DNA of 64,000 nucleotides from the NCBI RefSeq assembly GCF_007828035.1, contig NZ_VITV01000002.1, positions 310,001-374,000 of the forward strand. The letters are read 5' to 3'. Position numbers and translations under genes: made by a program. This DNA is from Nitrospirillum amazonense. GTDB taxonomy: Bacteria; Pseudomonadota; Alphaproteobacteria; Azospirillales; Azospirillaceae. Under the pieces are notes generated by a model, which did no database searches, was not told the origin of the DNA, and saw only the letters and a list, made by a program, of their open reading frames with translations. This document shows positions 47,022-55,108 of the stretch, piece by piece (the first letter of the stretch is position 1; each line of letters opens with the position of its first letter).

Positions 47022-48338
47022 TCAAATCTCCGCATGGAACCGGAGGCCCAGCACATTTGCCGGGCCCCGGTCGCGGTTGTAGGCGGGGTTGGCGATGAAC
47101 TGGTAGTCCAGCGTCAGGTTGATGCCGGTCCACAGTGCGGCGCTGTAGTAGGCCTCCATGATGCGTTCGCTGCTGTAGCTCAGGCGGCCGTCACCCACCA
47201 GGATGCCCAGGCCGCCGGCCGCCAGGTAGTCGCGGGCGTCGGCGTTCAGCATGTTCACCACGCCGGCCAGGCCGGCGGTGTCCTTGTCCCGGCCCCAGGA
47301 GGCACCGGTGAGGGAGGCGCCGACGGACAGCGATTTATTCACGTCGGTGAACTCATAGGCCTCCTTGCTGCCGTCATTGGCGCTGGCGCGCAGGAACAGG
47401 CCCCAGTCGTCGCCCATTTGCTGTTCCGCGTTCAGGGCGAAGCCGGCGCGGGTGGCGTAGCGGCGGACATCGCTGGTGTCTGGTGTGCCACCGGTCAGCG
47501 CTGCCAGACGCACGGCGTCGCCGTAGCCGCCCATGTTGGCGTGGTTCTGGAAGACCAGCAGCTTCACCTTGCCGTCGCGGCCCATCAGCTGGTGCCGCTC
47601 CTCGGCCTCCACGACCAGCTCATACTGGCCGAAACCGCGCACCAGCGCCTTGTCATTGGGCTTGCGCGACAGGTCGAACAGGCCGGCGCGCAGGGTCCAC
47701 CAGCTCTGCGTCCACTCCGCCGCGGCACCATAGCTGTAGCCCCAGGCGTCGGCGGCATAGTCGAAGGCGCCGCTGTCCACCACGGTCCAGTTCAAGAAGT
47801 CCTTACGCGGGTCGTGGGCATAGGTGTTGGCGTCGAAGATGTCGGTGACGGAGAATTTGCCGGCGGTGATGACGATGTTGTCGGCCGTGCGGCTGCCGCC
47901 CAACTGGTTGGCGGCGGCCTCCAGCGGCTGCGCCTCGCCGCCCAGATTGAAGGTCTGGCGGAAAAAGGCGCGGTCCAGGCGGATGTAGGGTTCGCTCTCG
48001 CCCACCTTGTAGGCCTCGGCACTGGGGAAGCCCGCCACGCCCAGCGTGTTGCTGAGGCCGAAGCCCTGGTCGATTTCCGGGTTGGCGTAGAACTCCATGC
48101 CCGGCCACAGGCGGACGCCGGCATAGAGCGTGGCGTCCGTCGTCTCATTGCCGCGCGCGCCCGGATCCAGGCTGTTGGCGCCCCGGTAGGGGGAGCTGAA
48201 GCTGGGGTGGTACTGCTCCACCAAAGTGAACTGGCCGTGCAGGCTCCAGCTTTCCGCCTCCGGTATGTCCGCCTCGGCGGCCAGTGCCGCGCCGCAGGTC
48301 AAGGCAAGGATAGGCGTGATGGTGAGAAGCGTTTTCAT
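47022..48338 (-). CDS. Outer-membrane carbohydrate porin (OprB-like)
   Basis: 438 residues: signal peptide MKTLLTITPILALTCGAALA, then a beta-barrel with SWSLHGQFTLVEQYHPSF, YAGVRLWPGMEFYANPEID, FDANTYAHDPRKDFLNW and a C-terminal strand NVLGLRFHAEI. The repeated aromatic strands and acidic loops fit carbohydrate-selective porins of the OprB group. It lies behind the TRAP operon on the same strand, 196 bases away. It lacks the TGACACCGGT operator, so a role in uronate entry is only suggested by position. Confidence 0.82.
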   Translation of the reverse strand: MKTLLTITPILALTCGAALAAEADIPEAESWSLHGQFTLVEQYHPSFSSPYRGANSLDPGARGNETTDATLYAGVRLWPGMEFYANPEIDQGFGLSNTLGVAGFPSAEAYKVGESEPYIRLDRAFFRQTFNLGGEAQPLEAAANQLGGSRTADNIVITAGKFSVTDIFDANTYAHDPRKDFLNWTVVDSGAFDYAADAWGYSYGAAAEWTQSWWTLRAGLFDLSRKPNDKALVRGFGQYELVVEAEERHQLMGRDGKVKLLVFQNHANMGGYGDAVRLAALTGGTPDTSDVRRYATRAGFALNAEQQMGDDWGLFLRASANDGSKEAYEFTDVNKSLSVGASLTGASWGRDKDTAGLAGVVNMLNADARDYLAAGGLGILVGDGRLSYSSERIMEAYYSAALWTGINLTLDYQFIANPAYNRDRGPANVLGLRFHAEI

Positions 48339-48511
48339 TTAAATAACTCGCCCGCCGGAGCATGAATTCAACAACCGCGTTCCTTTGGCAAAGTTCCGTT
48401 ACGGATTTGCGATGGGAAGCGTGGTTGTTATACGGTTTCGGCGGGCGGTATGCGCCCATACAAAGGTTTGGGCAAGTCGGGCGTTTTGTCGCAGCGTCTC
48501 TCGATTGTTCT

Positions 48512-48544
48512 GTTATTTCATAACGTTAGTGACGTTATTTCATA
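48512..48544. repeat. 22-bp-spaced direct repeat at the dctM stop codon
   Basis: On the minus strand TATGAAATAAC occurs at 48544-48534 (last two codons, stop TAA and two further bases of the TRAP large permease gene) and again at 48522-48512. An inverted repeat ATAACGT/ACGTTAT (48520-48538) overlaps them. Confidence 0.8.
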
Positions 48545-49815
48545 GCATTGGGCAGCCAAAGCGACAGGAAGGGTATGTAGGAGACGAGCATCAGCACTAC
48601 GCCCGCCGCCAAGTAAAACGGCCAGATGGACCGCATGAGCTGGCCCACCGGCACCTTGCCGATGGCGCTGCCCACGAACAGGACGGAGCCGATGGGCGGG
48701 GTGATCAGGCCGATGCCGCCGTTCAGCATCATGATGACCCCGAACTGCACCGGGTCGATGCCGAAGGCCTTGGCCACCGGCAGGAAGATGGGGGTGCAGA
48801 TGATGATCTTGGGCCCCATGTCCATGAAGGTGCTGAGCGCCAGCAGGATGACATTCATGATCAGCAGCACCATCACCTTGGTGCCGGCCATGGCCTTCAG
48901 TGCATCCACCGCCGCCGCCGGCACCTGCAGGTAGGACATCAGCCAGCCGAAGGCGCTGGCCGCCCCGATCATGAACAGGATGATGCCGGTCGTGTGGGCG
49001 GATCCGGCGCAGCACTCCTTGAAGTCGGCCCAGCCCAGGCGGCGGTAGACCGCGACCGTGACGATGACGGCGTAGACCACGGCGATGGCGGCACTCTCCA
49101 CCGCCGTGAAGATGCCGGCGCGCACGCCGCCGAACACCAGCACCACCAGCAGCAGGCCGGGGCTGGCCGAGATCAGGCGCCGCACCACCGCCGCCATGCC
49201 GGGGAAGGGCTCGACCGCATACCCGCGCTTGGCCGCGATCAGGTAGGCCGTGACCATCAAGGCGACGGCCATTACCACGGCGGGCAGGATGCCGGCGGCG
49301 AACAGATCGGCAATGGAAATGCCGCCGCCGCCCGCCGCGGAATAAAGGATCATGTTGTGCGACGGCGGTACCATCAGCGCCACCAGGGCGGAGGTGATGG
49401 TGACGTTGACGGCGTAGTCCCGGTCGAAGCCGCGCGCCACCATCTGCGGGATCATGGTACCGCCGATGGCCGAGGCGTCGGCGATGGCGGAGCCGGAGAC
49501 GCCGCCGAAGAAGGCGGAGGCCAGGACGTTCACTTGGCCCAATCCCCCCCGCAGATGGCCCACCAGGGCGGCGGCCAGGCCGATCAGCCGTTCGGAAATA
49601 CCGCCGCGCATCATCAGTTCACCCGCGAAAATGAACAGCGGGATGGCGATCATGGCGGTTGAACTGATGCCCGAGGTCATCTGCTGCACCAACACCATGG
49701 GCGGCAGGCCTAGGGTGGCGATGGCGGCGACGGACGCGGCGGCGAGCGAGAAGCCCACCGGCACGCCCAGCAGCAACAGGACGGCGAAGGCACCGAAGAG
49801 GACGGCGATATCCAT
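48535..49815 (-). CDS. TRAP transporter large permease (DctM)
   Basis: 426 residues, about 12 membrane helices. Family motifs: IAIPLFIFAGELMMRGGISERL, FFGGVSGSAIADASAIGGTMIP, MVPPSHNMILYS, and STFMDMGPKIIICTPIFLPVA...LITPPIGSVLF. This subunit carries the Na+-driven translocation path. ATG 49815 is preceded by GGAGG; the gap to dctQ is four bases. It is the last gene of the operon FAH-like/dctP/dctQ/dctM behind operator 3. Confidence 0.95.
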   Translation of the reverse strand: MDIAVLFGAFAVLLLLGVPVGFSLAAASVAAIATLGLPPMVLVQQMTSGISSTAMIAIPLFIFAGELMMRGGISERLIGLAAALVGHLRGGLGQVNVLASAFFGGVSGSAIADASAIGGTMIPQMVARGFDRDYAVNVTITSALVALMVPPSHNMILYSAAGGGGISIADLFAAGILPAVVMAVALMVTAYLIAAKRGYAVEPFPGMAAVVRRLISASPGLLLVVLVFGGVRAGIFTAVESAAIAVVYAVIVTVAVYRRLGWADFKECCAGSAHTTGIILFMIGAASAFGWLMSYLQVPAAAVDALKAMAGTKVMVLLIMNVILLALSTFMDMGPKIIICTPIFLPVAKAFGIDPVQFGVIMMLNGGIGLITPPIGSVLFVGSAIGKVPVGQLMRSIWPFYLAAGVVLMLVSYIPFLSLWLPNAMK

Positions 49816-49819
49816 GGGC

Positions 49820-50344
49820 TCAATCCTCCACAACCATGTGATCGGGGGTGGGTAGCGGCACCACCAGCCGTTCGGCCGCGAACAGGGCGATCAGCGCCCC
49901 GCCGAGCGACAGCGGCAGGTAGTTCAGCCCCTCCGGCAGTTCCGTGCCGGGCATGGCGATGGACCAGTTGTCGGCCATCAGGTCCCAGCCCCAGATGGCC
50001 AAGGCGGCGCCGATGGCCAGCACGACCAGGCGGGCGAAGGCGTTCAGGAGGACCTGTACCCGGGGCGGCGCCACCTGGGCCAGGGCGATGAAGCGGAAGT
50101 GCATTTCCCGCCGCACGGCCACGGCGGCGCCCATCAGCGCGGTGGTGGTCATGAACAGCAGGGTCAGGGGTTCGGTCCAGCCGGGGCTGTCGTTCAGGAC
50201 ATAGCGGGCGAAGACCTGCCAGCCCTCGGCCAGGCTCATTCCCACCATGCCGATGGCGGCCAGGACGGTGGCGGCATGGGACAAGCCGGTGAGAAGGGTG
50301 CCGGCGAGGCCCGTGGGGGCAGGTACGGCTTGGGTCGCGTGCAT
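49820..50344 (-). CDS. TRAP transporter small permease (DctQ)
   Basis: 174 residues with four membrane helices: AATVLAAIGMVGMSLAEGWQVFARYVLNDSPGW (two parts), TLLFMTTTALMGAAVA, RLVVLAIGAALAIWGWDL and LPLSLGGALIALFA. The sequence FARYVLNDSPGWTEPL is the DctQ signature. ATG 50344 follows AGGAGG; it lies between dctP and dctM with four-base gaps. Confidence 0.93.
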   Translation of the reverse strand: MHATQAVPAPTGLAGTLLTGLSHAATVLAAIGMVGMSLAEGWQVFARYVLNDSPGWTEPLTLLFMTTTALMGAAVAVRREMHFRFIALAQVAPPRVQVLLNAFARLVVLAIGAALAIWGWDLMADNWSIAMPGTELPEGLNYLPLSLGGALIALFAAERLVVPLPTPDHMVVED

Positions 50345-50348
50345 GGGG

Positions 50349-51344
50349 TCAGGCCTCCTGCCGGATGCGGCGATAGAACCGGTTGCGGTCGGGGTCGGCC
50401 AGGTAGGTCTTGAGCACCGGTTCCGTGGCGCGACGGAAAGCGTCCTTGTCCACCTCCGTCACCTGGACGCCGTTGGCGATGCAGTGGGCCCTGGCGGCGG
50501 CCTCGTCCCGGTCCCACAAATCACGCATCACGGCGACGGAACGGGTGGCCAGATCCAGCACCAGATCGCGGTCGGCCGGGGCCAGAGCCCGCAGGCTGCG
50601 CTCGGAGATGAACAGCAGTTCCGGCGACATGGAATGGTGGGTTTCCGCCCAGTGGCGCGCCACCTCGAACTGGCGGGTTGAGTCCAGGCTGGGCCAGTTG
50701 TTCTCCGCCCCGTCGATCAGGTGGGTCTGCAGGGCGGTGAACACCTCACCGAAGGACAGCGGCGTCGGGTTGGCGCCCATGGCCTGCGCCATGGACATGA
50801 AGATGTCGGACAGGGGCACCCGGATCTTCATGCCGCGCAGGTCGCCCGGCTCATGCACCGGCCGGCGGCCGTTGTAGATGCACCTTGCGCCGCTGTCGTA
50901 GAAGCAGGCGGCCACCAGGCCGCGCTGACTCAGGGCCGCCAGCAAATCCTTGCCCACCGCGCCGTCCAGCGCCCGGCGCATGTGCCCCACGTCGTCGAAC
51001 ACGTAGGGCAGCGTCAGCACGCCGGAGACGGGGAAGATGTTGGTCAACGCCGCGAAGTTCACGCGGGTGAAGTCCAGCGCGCCGTAGCGGGTCAGGTCTA
51101 TGGTGTCGTTCTCCCGCCCGATCTGGCCGGAGTGGTAGACGCGCATGGACAGGCGCCCGCCCGTCTCCTTGGCCAGTTGCTCCCCGATCCACTGGATGGC
51201 CTGGACGGTGGGGTAGTCCTGCACGTGCACGTCGGACGCGGTGAAGGTGCCGGGCGGCGGGGCGCCGGCCCGGGCCTTGCCGCCCGCGAGCGCTACGGCA
51301 GCACCGGCGGCCATGCCCTCCAGCAGTTGTCGGCGCTTGATCAA
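50349..51344 (-). CDS. TRAP transporter solute-binding protein (DctP)
   Basis: 331 residues. The N-terminus MIKRRQLLEGMAAGAAVALAG is twin-arginine-like, suggesting a pre-folded export route. The binding protein has YHSGQIGRENDTIDLTRYGALDFT, the DRLGMKIRV-like region LRGMKIRVPLSDIFMSM with the ligand Arg, and DGAENNWPSLDSTRQFE. It resembles DctP proteins that bind uronates and sugar acids. It starts with TTG 51344 behind GGGAGG. Its regulon membership (operator 3 upstream of the operon) supports uptake of galacturonate or oligogalacturonides. Confidence 0.92.
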   Translation of the reverse strand: MIKRRQLLEGMAAGAAVALAGGKARAGAPPPGTFTASDVHVQDYPTVQAIQWIGEQLAKETGGRLSMRVYHSGQIGRENDTIDLTRYGALDFTRVNFAALTNIFPVSGVLTLPYVFDDVGHMRRALDGAVGKDLLAALSQRGLVAACFYDSGARCIYNGRRPVHEPGDLRGMKIRVPLSDIFMSMAQAMGANPTPLSFGEVFTALQTHLIDGAENNWPSLDSTRQFEVARHWAETHHSMSPELLFISERSLRALAPADRDLVLDLATRSVAVMRDLWDRDEAAARAHCIANGVQVTEVDKDAFRRATEPVLKTYLADPDRNRFYRRIRQEA

Positions 51345-51367
51345 TCCATCCTCCCGTTCGCTTATTC

Positions 51368-52213
51368 TTATGACCCTGGCGGTGTCGTTGCGCCGTCAGG
51401 GGGCCCGCCAAGGGGCGTCGCCGGCACTGCCCGGCAGTGCAGGACACCATCGGGGCCGAAGTCCACCTTGGCCGTTTGGCCGGCCACGATATCGTGGATG
51501 CCGGTGGTGGCGCCGGTTGACACCAGGTCGCCGCTTTTGAGCGGGCGCCCGCGCGCCGCCAGATGGCTGGCCAGGAAGCGCAAAGCCGACAAAGGGCCGC
51601 CGGGGATGGATGGCGCGCCACCCACGCCCACGCGGACACCATCGATGACAGTCTCGCAGCGCATGCTGTCCCAGCCGCGTGCGCGCCAATCAGCGATCTC
51701 CGGACCCAGGATCAGGCCGGCATTGTTGCCGAAGTCCGATACCACCACGGGCGGCCCCAGATCGTTGATGGTGGCGAGCGGGCTGCCCGCCGGCTCGATG
51801 CCGATGTGCAGGGCGGCCACCAGGTCCGCTGCCTCATCCTCCGTCCACGCCGCCTTGCCGGCCGGCGCGTCGGCGCCCAGGCGGAAGACGTATTCGGCCT
51901 CCACCGCCGCGAAGCCGCCGACAAAGGTGGGGAAGGGCGTCACGGCGCCACTCTCGACCCGCCAGACGTTGCGGGCGAAGATGGGGCCGGCCAGGCGGGG
52001 TTCGCCCAGCGTCTCCTCCCAATCGGGGGGGATGCGGCCGATCTTCCAGCCGGCGATGCGGTCGGGCCACAGGCCAATCGCCACCTCCTGCGCGGCGTAA
52101 CCCTGGGCCAGGTCTATGGGCGCGGGCCCCGGATAGCCGGGCAGGAAACGTGCCGCCCGGCGGGCCGCGACGAAGGCGGCGGCGGCGTCGGTGGGGGAAT
52201 AGTCGGCGGTCAT
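51368..52213 (-). CDS. FAH-family / 2-keto-4-pentenoate hydratase-like enzyme
   Basis: 281 residues. The fold is that of MhpD/fumarylacetoacetate hydrolase: GWKIGRIPPD, GPIFARNVW, AAVEAEYVFRLGADAP (metal Glu-x-Glu), LHIGIEPAGSPLA and DLVSTGATTGIHDI. Members act on 2-oxo acids (hydratases, decarboxylases or 2,4-diketo-acid hydrolases). It is the first gene of the TRAP operon under operator 3, so a role on an imported sugar-acid derivative is inferred; no standard uronate pathway step uses this family. ATG 52213 is chosen, with TTG 52234 possible. Confidence 0.8.
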   Translation of the reverse strand: MTADYSPTDAAAAFVAARRAARFLPGYPGPAPIDLAQGYAAQEVAIGLWPDRIAGWKIGRIPPDWEETLGEPRLAGPIFARNVWRVESGAVTPFPTFVGGFAAVEAEYVFRLGADAPAGKAAWTEDEAADLVAALHIGIEPAGSPLATINDLGPPVVVSDFGNNAGLILGPEIADWRARGWDSMRCETVIDGVRVGVGGAPSIPGGPLSALRFLASHLAARGRPLKSGDLVSTGATTGIHDIVAGQTAKVDFGPDGVLHCRAVPATPLGGPPDGATTPPGS

Positions 52214-52335
52214 GACCGCACCCCGCGCATGCAATTCTTACCCTGGACGATGGCTGCCGCAGCGGCAGGCACGGCACGCCGAGCCATGGTCGACCCTCCC
52301 TGGGATCCCGTCATTTCTTGTCCATCGTGTCTAAA

Positions 52336-52349
52336 GGAAACCGGTGTCA
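52336..52349. promoter_or_regulatory. Predicted LacI-type operator 3 (FAH-like/TRAP operon)
   Basis: Minus-strand TGACACCGGTTTCC, 122 bases upstream of the FAH-family start. It is identical to sites 1 and 5. Confidence 0.82.
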
Positions 52350-52363
52350 TTTACAAGCCAACT

Positions 52364-52394
52364 CTGAGGCCGGATGAGTTTCGTCCGACCTCAG
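52364..52394 (-). terminator. Hairpin after the UxuB-type gene
   Basis: CTGAGGCCGGA (52364-52374) pairs with TCCGACCTCAG (52384-52394) with one C-A mismatch. It sits 15 bases past the stop of the oxidoreductase gene but lacks a clear U-run, so termination is only probable. Confidence 0.45.
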
Positions 52395-52409
52395 GTTGCT
52401 ATTGCAGGT

Positions 52410-53876
52410 TCACAGCGCCGCGACGGCGGCGAGCACCGCGTCGCGCCCGCCATCGCCCAGGCGGGCATAGGCTTCGGCCAATGCGGCGCGGAAACGGGTG
52501 TCGGTGGCCAGCGCCGGTGCGAACATCACCTCCAGCGCCAGGAAGCGGTCCACGTCGGCGCGCGTGCCGTCGCAGCGGCTACCGATGTCCAGCAGAGTGG
52601 GGGCCAAGGGGTCGGTCAGGCCGGCCCCCTCCGCCGCGCGGCGGCGGACGAAGTGCATCCAGCCGGCGACCACCAGGGCGGGGCGGGCGATTGATAGGCC
52701 CTGGACAAGCCGGTCCTCGATCACCCCGAACAGGCGGTAGGGCAGCTTCTGCGACCCATCCCAGGCGATTTGTGCCAGCAGATGGCGGATGGCCGGGTTG
52801 CGGAAGCGCTCCAGGATTTGGCTGGCGTAGACGCCCAAGTCATAGCCCGCCGGCGGCGTTACCGTGGGCAGCACGTCTTGCAGCATCAGCCGCTCCAGGA
52901 AGCCCGCAAGTTCCGGCGTGGTCATGGCGTCGGCCACGGTTTCCACGCCCGCCAGGCCGCCCAGATAGGCCAGGGCGGAGTGTGGGCCGTTCAGCAGGCG
53001 CAACTTGGCGCGGCCGAAGGCGCCAACGTCGGTGGTCAGAATCACGCCCGCCTTGTCCCAGGCCGGGCGGCCGTTGCAGAAGCGATCCTCGATCACCCAT
53101 TGGGTGAAGGCCTCGCGCTGGATGGGCCAGGCGTCGGCGACGCCGGTCACGTCCAGCACCCGCTGGCGCAGGGCGTCGTCGGTGGCGGGGGTGATGCTGT
53201 CCACCATGGTGCTGGGGAAGGCCACGTAGTCGCGCACCCAGGCGCCCAGCTCGGCGTCCAGGGCGGCGGCGTACTGCGCCGTGGCGCGGCCCAGGCGGCG
53301 GCCGTTGTCCGTCATGTTGTCGCAGCTGATGACCGTGTAGGGCGGCAATCCCGCCGCCCGGCGGCGGCGCAGGCCGGCCACGATGTAGCCGATGACGCTG
53401 ACCGGCGTTTCGGGGTGGGCCAGGTCGTGGACGATGTCGGGGTGGGTGGTGTCCAATTCCCCCGCCGCCGTCAGGCAATAGCCCTTTTCCGTCACGGTGA
53501 TGGTGACGATGCGGGTGGCGGGCGCCGCCAGTCGGGCCAGGACGTGGCTTTGCGCCTCCGGCGCGCACAGCACCTCACGGATCGATCCGATAACCCGGTG
53601 GCCGATGGCGCGGTCCAGCGTCACCAGGGTGTACAACCCATCCTGCGGCACCAGGGCGTCGCGTACGCCCGGGTTTTTCAGTGACACGGCGCTGATGGTC
53701 CAATCGCCCCCTTCTAGCGCCAGGGCGTCGTCGGTGTAGACGGCCTGGTGGGCGCGGTGGAAGGCGCCCGGGCCGAAATGGACGATGCCGATGCCGCACA
53801 CCGCCCGGTCATAGCCGGGCCGGGCCACGGTCTGGGGCAGGGTCGGCAGGGTATCGGGGGACAGGCGCGCGGTCAT
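52410..53876 (-). CDS. uxuB: Mannitol dehydrogenase family oxidoreductase, UxuB-type
   Basis: 488 residues of the long-chain mannitol/uronate reductase family. The N-terminal NAD-binding part has IVHFGPGAFHRAHQAVYTDD. It is followed by VTEKGYCLT, VISCDNMTDNG, the catalytic KxxxxNxxH-like region LLNGPHSALAYLG, and FRNPAIRHLLAQIAWDGSQK. In this context it should reduce D-fructuronate or D-tagaturonate to mannonate or altronate. ATG 53876 is chosen; the frame runs into kdgK but the extension is Arg-rich shadow. It lies 26 bases behind kdgK and is co-transcribed with it. UxuB or UxaB specificity is not decided. Confidence 0.85.
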   Translation of the reverse strand: MTARLSPDTLPTLPQTVARPGYDRAVCGIGIVHFGPGAFHRAHQAVYTDDALALEGGDWTISAVSLKNPGVRDALVPQDGLYTLVTLDRAIGHRVIGSIREVLCAPEAQSHVLARLAAPATRIVTITVTEKGYCLTAAGELDTTHPDIVHDLAHPETPVSVIGYIVAGLRRRRAAGLPPYTVISCDNMTDNGRRLGRATAQYAAALDAELGAWVRDYVAFPSTMVDSITPATDDALRQRVLDVTGVADAWPIQREAFTQWVIEDRFCNGRPAWDKAGVILTTDVGAFGRAKLRLLNGPHSALAYLGGLAGVETVADAMTTPELAGFLERLMLQDVLPTVTPPAGYDLGVYASQILERFRNPAIRHLLAQIAWDGSQKLPYRLFGVIEDRLVQGLSIARPALVVAGWMHFVRRRAAEGAGLTDPLAPTLLDIGSRCDGTRADVDRFLALEVMFAPALATDTRFRAALAEAYARLGDGGRDAVLAAVAAL

Positions 53877-53902
53877 CAGGCTCAGGCTCCGGAAGGCGGG
53901 TA

Positions 53903-54934
53903 TCAGCGGCGGACGTCCAGCCCGGCGGCGTCCTGGGCCGCCAGGATGTCGGCCTCGGGCAGGGGCAGGGCGTCGCCGGGAATGGAATGTTTCAGCGCGG
54001 CGGCGGCCACGGCGAAGGACAGGGCCTGATCCGGCTCCCATCCGCGTATCAGGCCGTGCAGCAGGCCGGCGGCATAGGCGTCGCCGCTGCCGATGCGGTC
54101 GACGATGCCGGCCAGCGCGTGGGTACGGCTCTGATGCAGGCTGTGCCGGGTGGCGAGCTTGCCGTAGAAGTCCTGCTGGTCCACACCGTGGTGGCTGCGC
54201 ACGGTGGTGGCGATGGTCTGCAGGCGGGGGCAGGCGTCGAACAGGGCCTGGGCCGCGGCGGGGAAGCGCGCCGCCTCTTCCAATTTGTCCACATCCAGGT
54301 CCAGCAGCAGGGCGGCGTCGCGTTCATTGGCGAACAGCAGGTCGCACTGCTCGATGAAGCCGCGCAGGATGGCCGGGGCGTTGCCGCCGCGTGCCGTCCA
54401 CAGCTTTTGCCGATAATTGCAGTCGAAGGAGATCTTGAGGCCCAGGGCGCGGGCGGCCTGCAAGGCGGCGCGGGCCGCCGTCTCCGCCTGGGGGCTGACG
54501 GCGGGGGTGATGCCGCAGATATGCAGCCAGTCGGCCCCTGCCAGCAGCGCCTGCCAGTCATAGGCGGCCGGATCGGTCTCCGCGAAGGCGGAACGGGCGC
54601 GGTCGTAGATGACGTCCGACGGGCGGGTCACGGCGCCGGCGGACAGGAAGTACAGCCCCATGCGGCCATCGGCGTAGCGGATGCCGTCGGTGCCCACGCC
54701 GTGGCGGCGCAGCTCACCGGCGCAGGCGCGGCCGATGGCGTTGTCGGGCAGGGTGCTGACGGCGCGGACGGTGTGGCCCAGGTGCGCCAGGCCGACGCCG
54801 ACATTGGCCTCCGCCCCGCCGAACAGGGCCGTCAGGCTGGGGCTCTGCAGCAGCAGCTCATGACCGGGGGCGGCCAGGCGCAGGAGCAATTCCCCGAACA
54901 CCACGACATGACCACGCATCACAGGCCCGCTCAT
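53903..54934 (-). CDS. kdgK: 2-keto-3-deoxygluconate kinase KdgK
   Basis: 343-residue PfkB-family kinase that phosphorylates KDG to KDPG. Seen: FGELLLRLAAPG, the PfkB-1 region LFGGAEANVGVGLAHLG, YFLSAGAVTRPSDVIYDR (KDG-contact segment), SFDCNYRQKLW and PfkB-2 RIGSGDAYAAGLLHGLI with catalytic Asp (GSGD instead of the common GAGD). It is first in the kdgK-uxuB operon, with operator 4 located 129 bases upstream. ATG 54934 is taken, ATG 54919 is possible. Confidence 0.93.
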   Translation of the reverse strand: MSGPVMRGHVVVFGELLLRLAAPGHELLLQSPSLTALFGGAEANVGVGLAHLGHTVRAVSTLPDNAIGRACAGELRRHGVGTDGIRYADGRMGLYFLSAGAVTRPSDVIYDRARSAFAETDPAAYDWQALLAGADWLHICGITPAVSPQAETAARAALQAARALGLKISFDCNYRQKLWTARGGNAPAILRGFIEQCDLLFANERDAALLLDLDVDKLEEAARFPAAAQALFDACPRLQTIATTVRSHHGVDQQDFYGKLATRHSLHQSRTHALAGIVDRIGSGDAYAAGLLHGLIRGWEPDQALSFAVAAAALKHSIPGDALPLPEADILAAQDAAGLDVRR

Positions 54935-55063
54935 TCTCGTTCATCCATCCTGGTCGCTGCCGTGGGGGACCAAGGCCGTCCCACGCGTCCTCCCGGGCCC
55001 GTCTGTCACGCGGGCTTGCGCCACGCACTGTGCCAGCGGGGCCCGGCCGGATCAATGACCAAT

Positions 55064-55077
55064 TGACACCGGTGACA
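55064..55077. promoter_or_regulatory. Predicted LacI-type operator 4 (kdgK-uxuB)
   Basis: TGACACCGGTGACA, the copy closest to the full palindrome TGACACCGGTGTCA. It lies 129 bases upstream of kdgK and 31 bases beyond the esterase stop. Confidence 0.82.
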
Positions 55078-55108
55078 ATAAAGGTGGCCTTCCAGCGCGG
55101 AAGGACCA

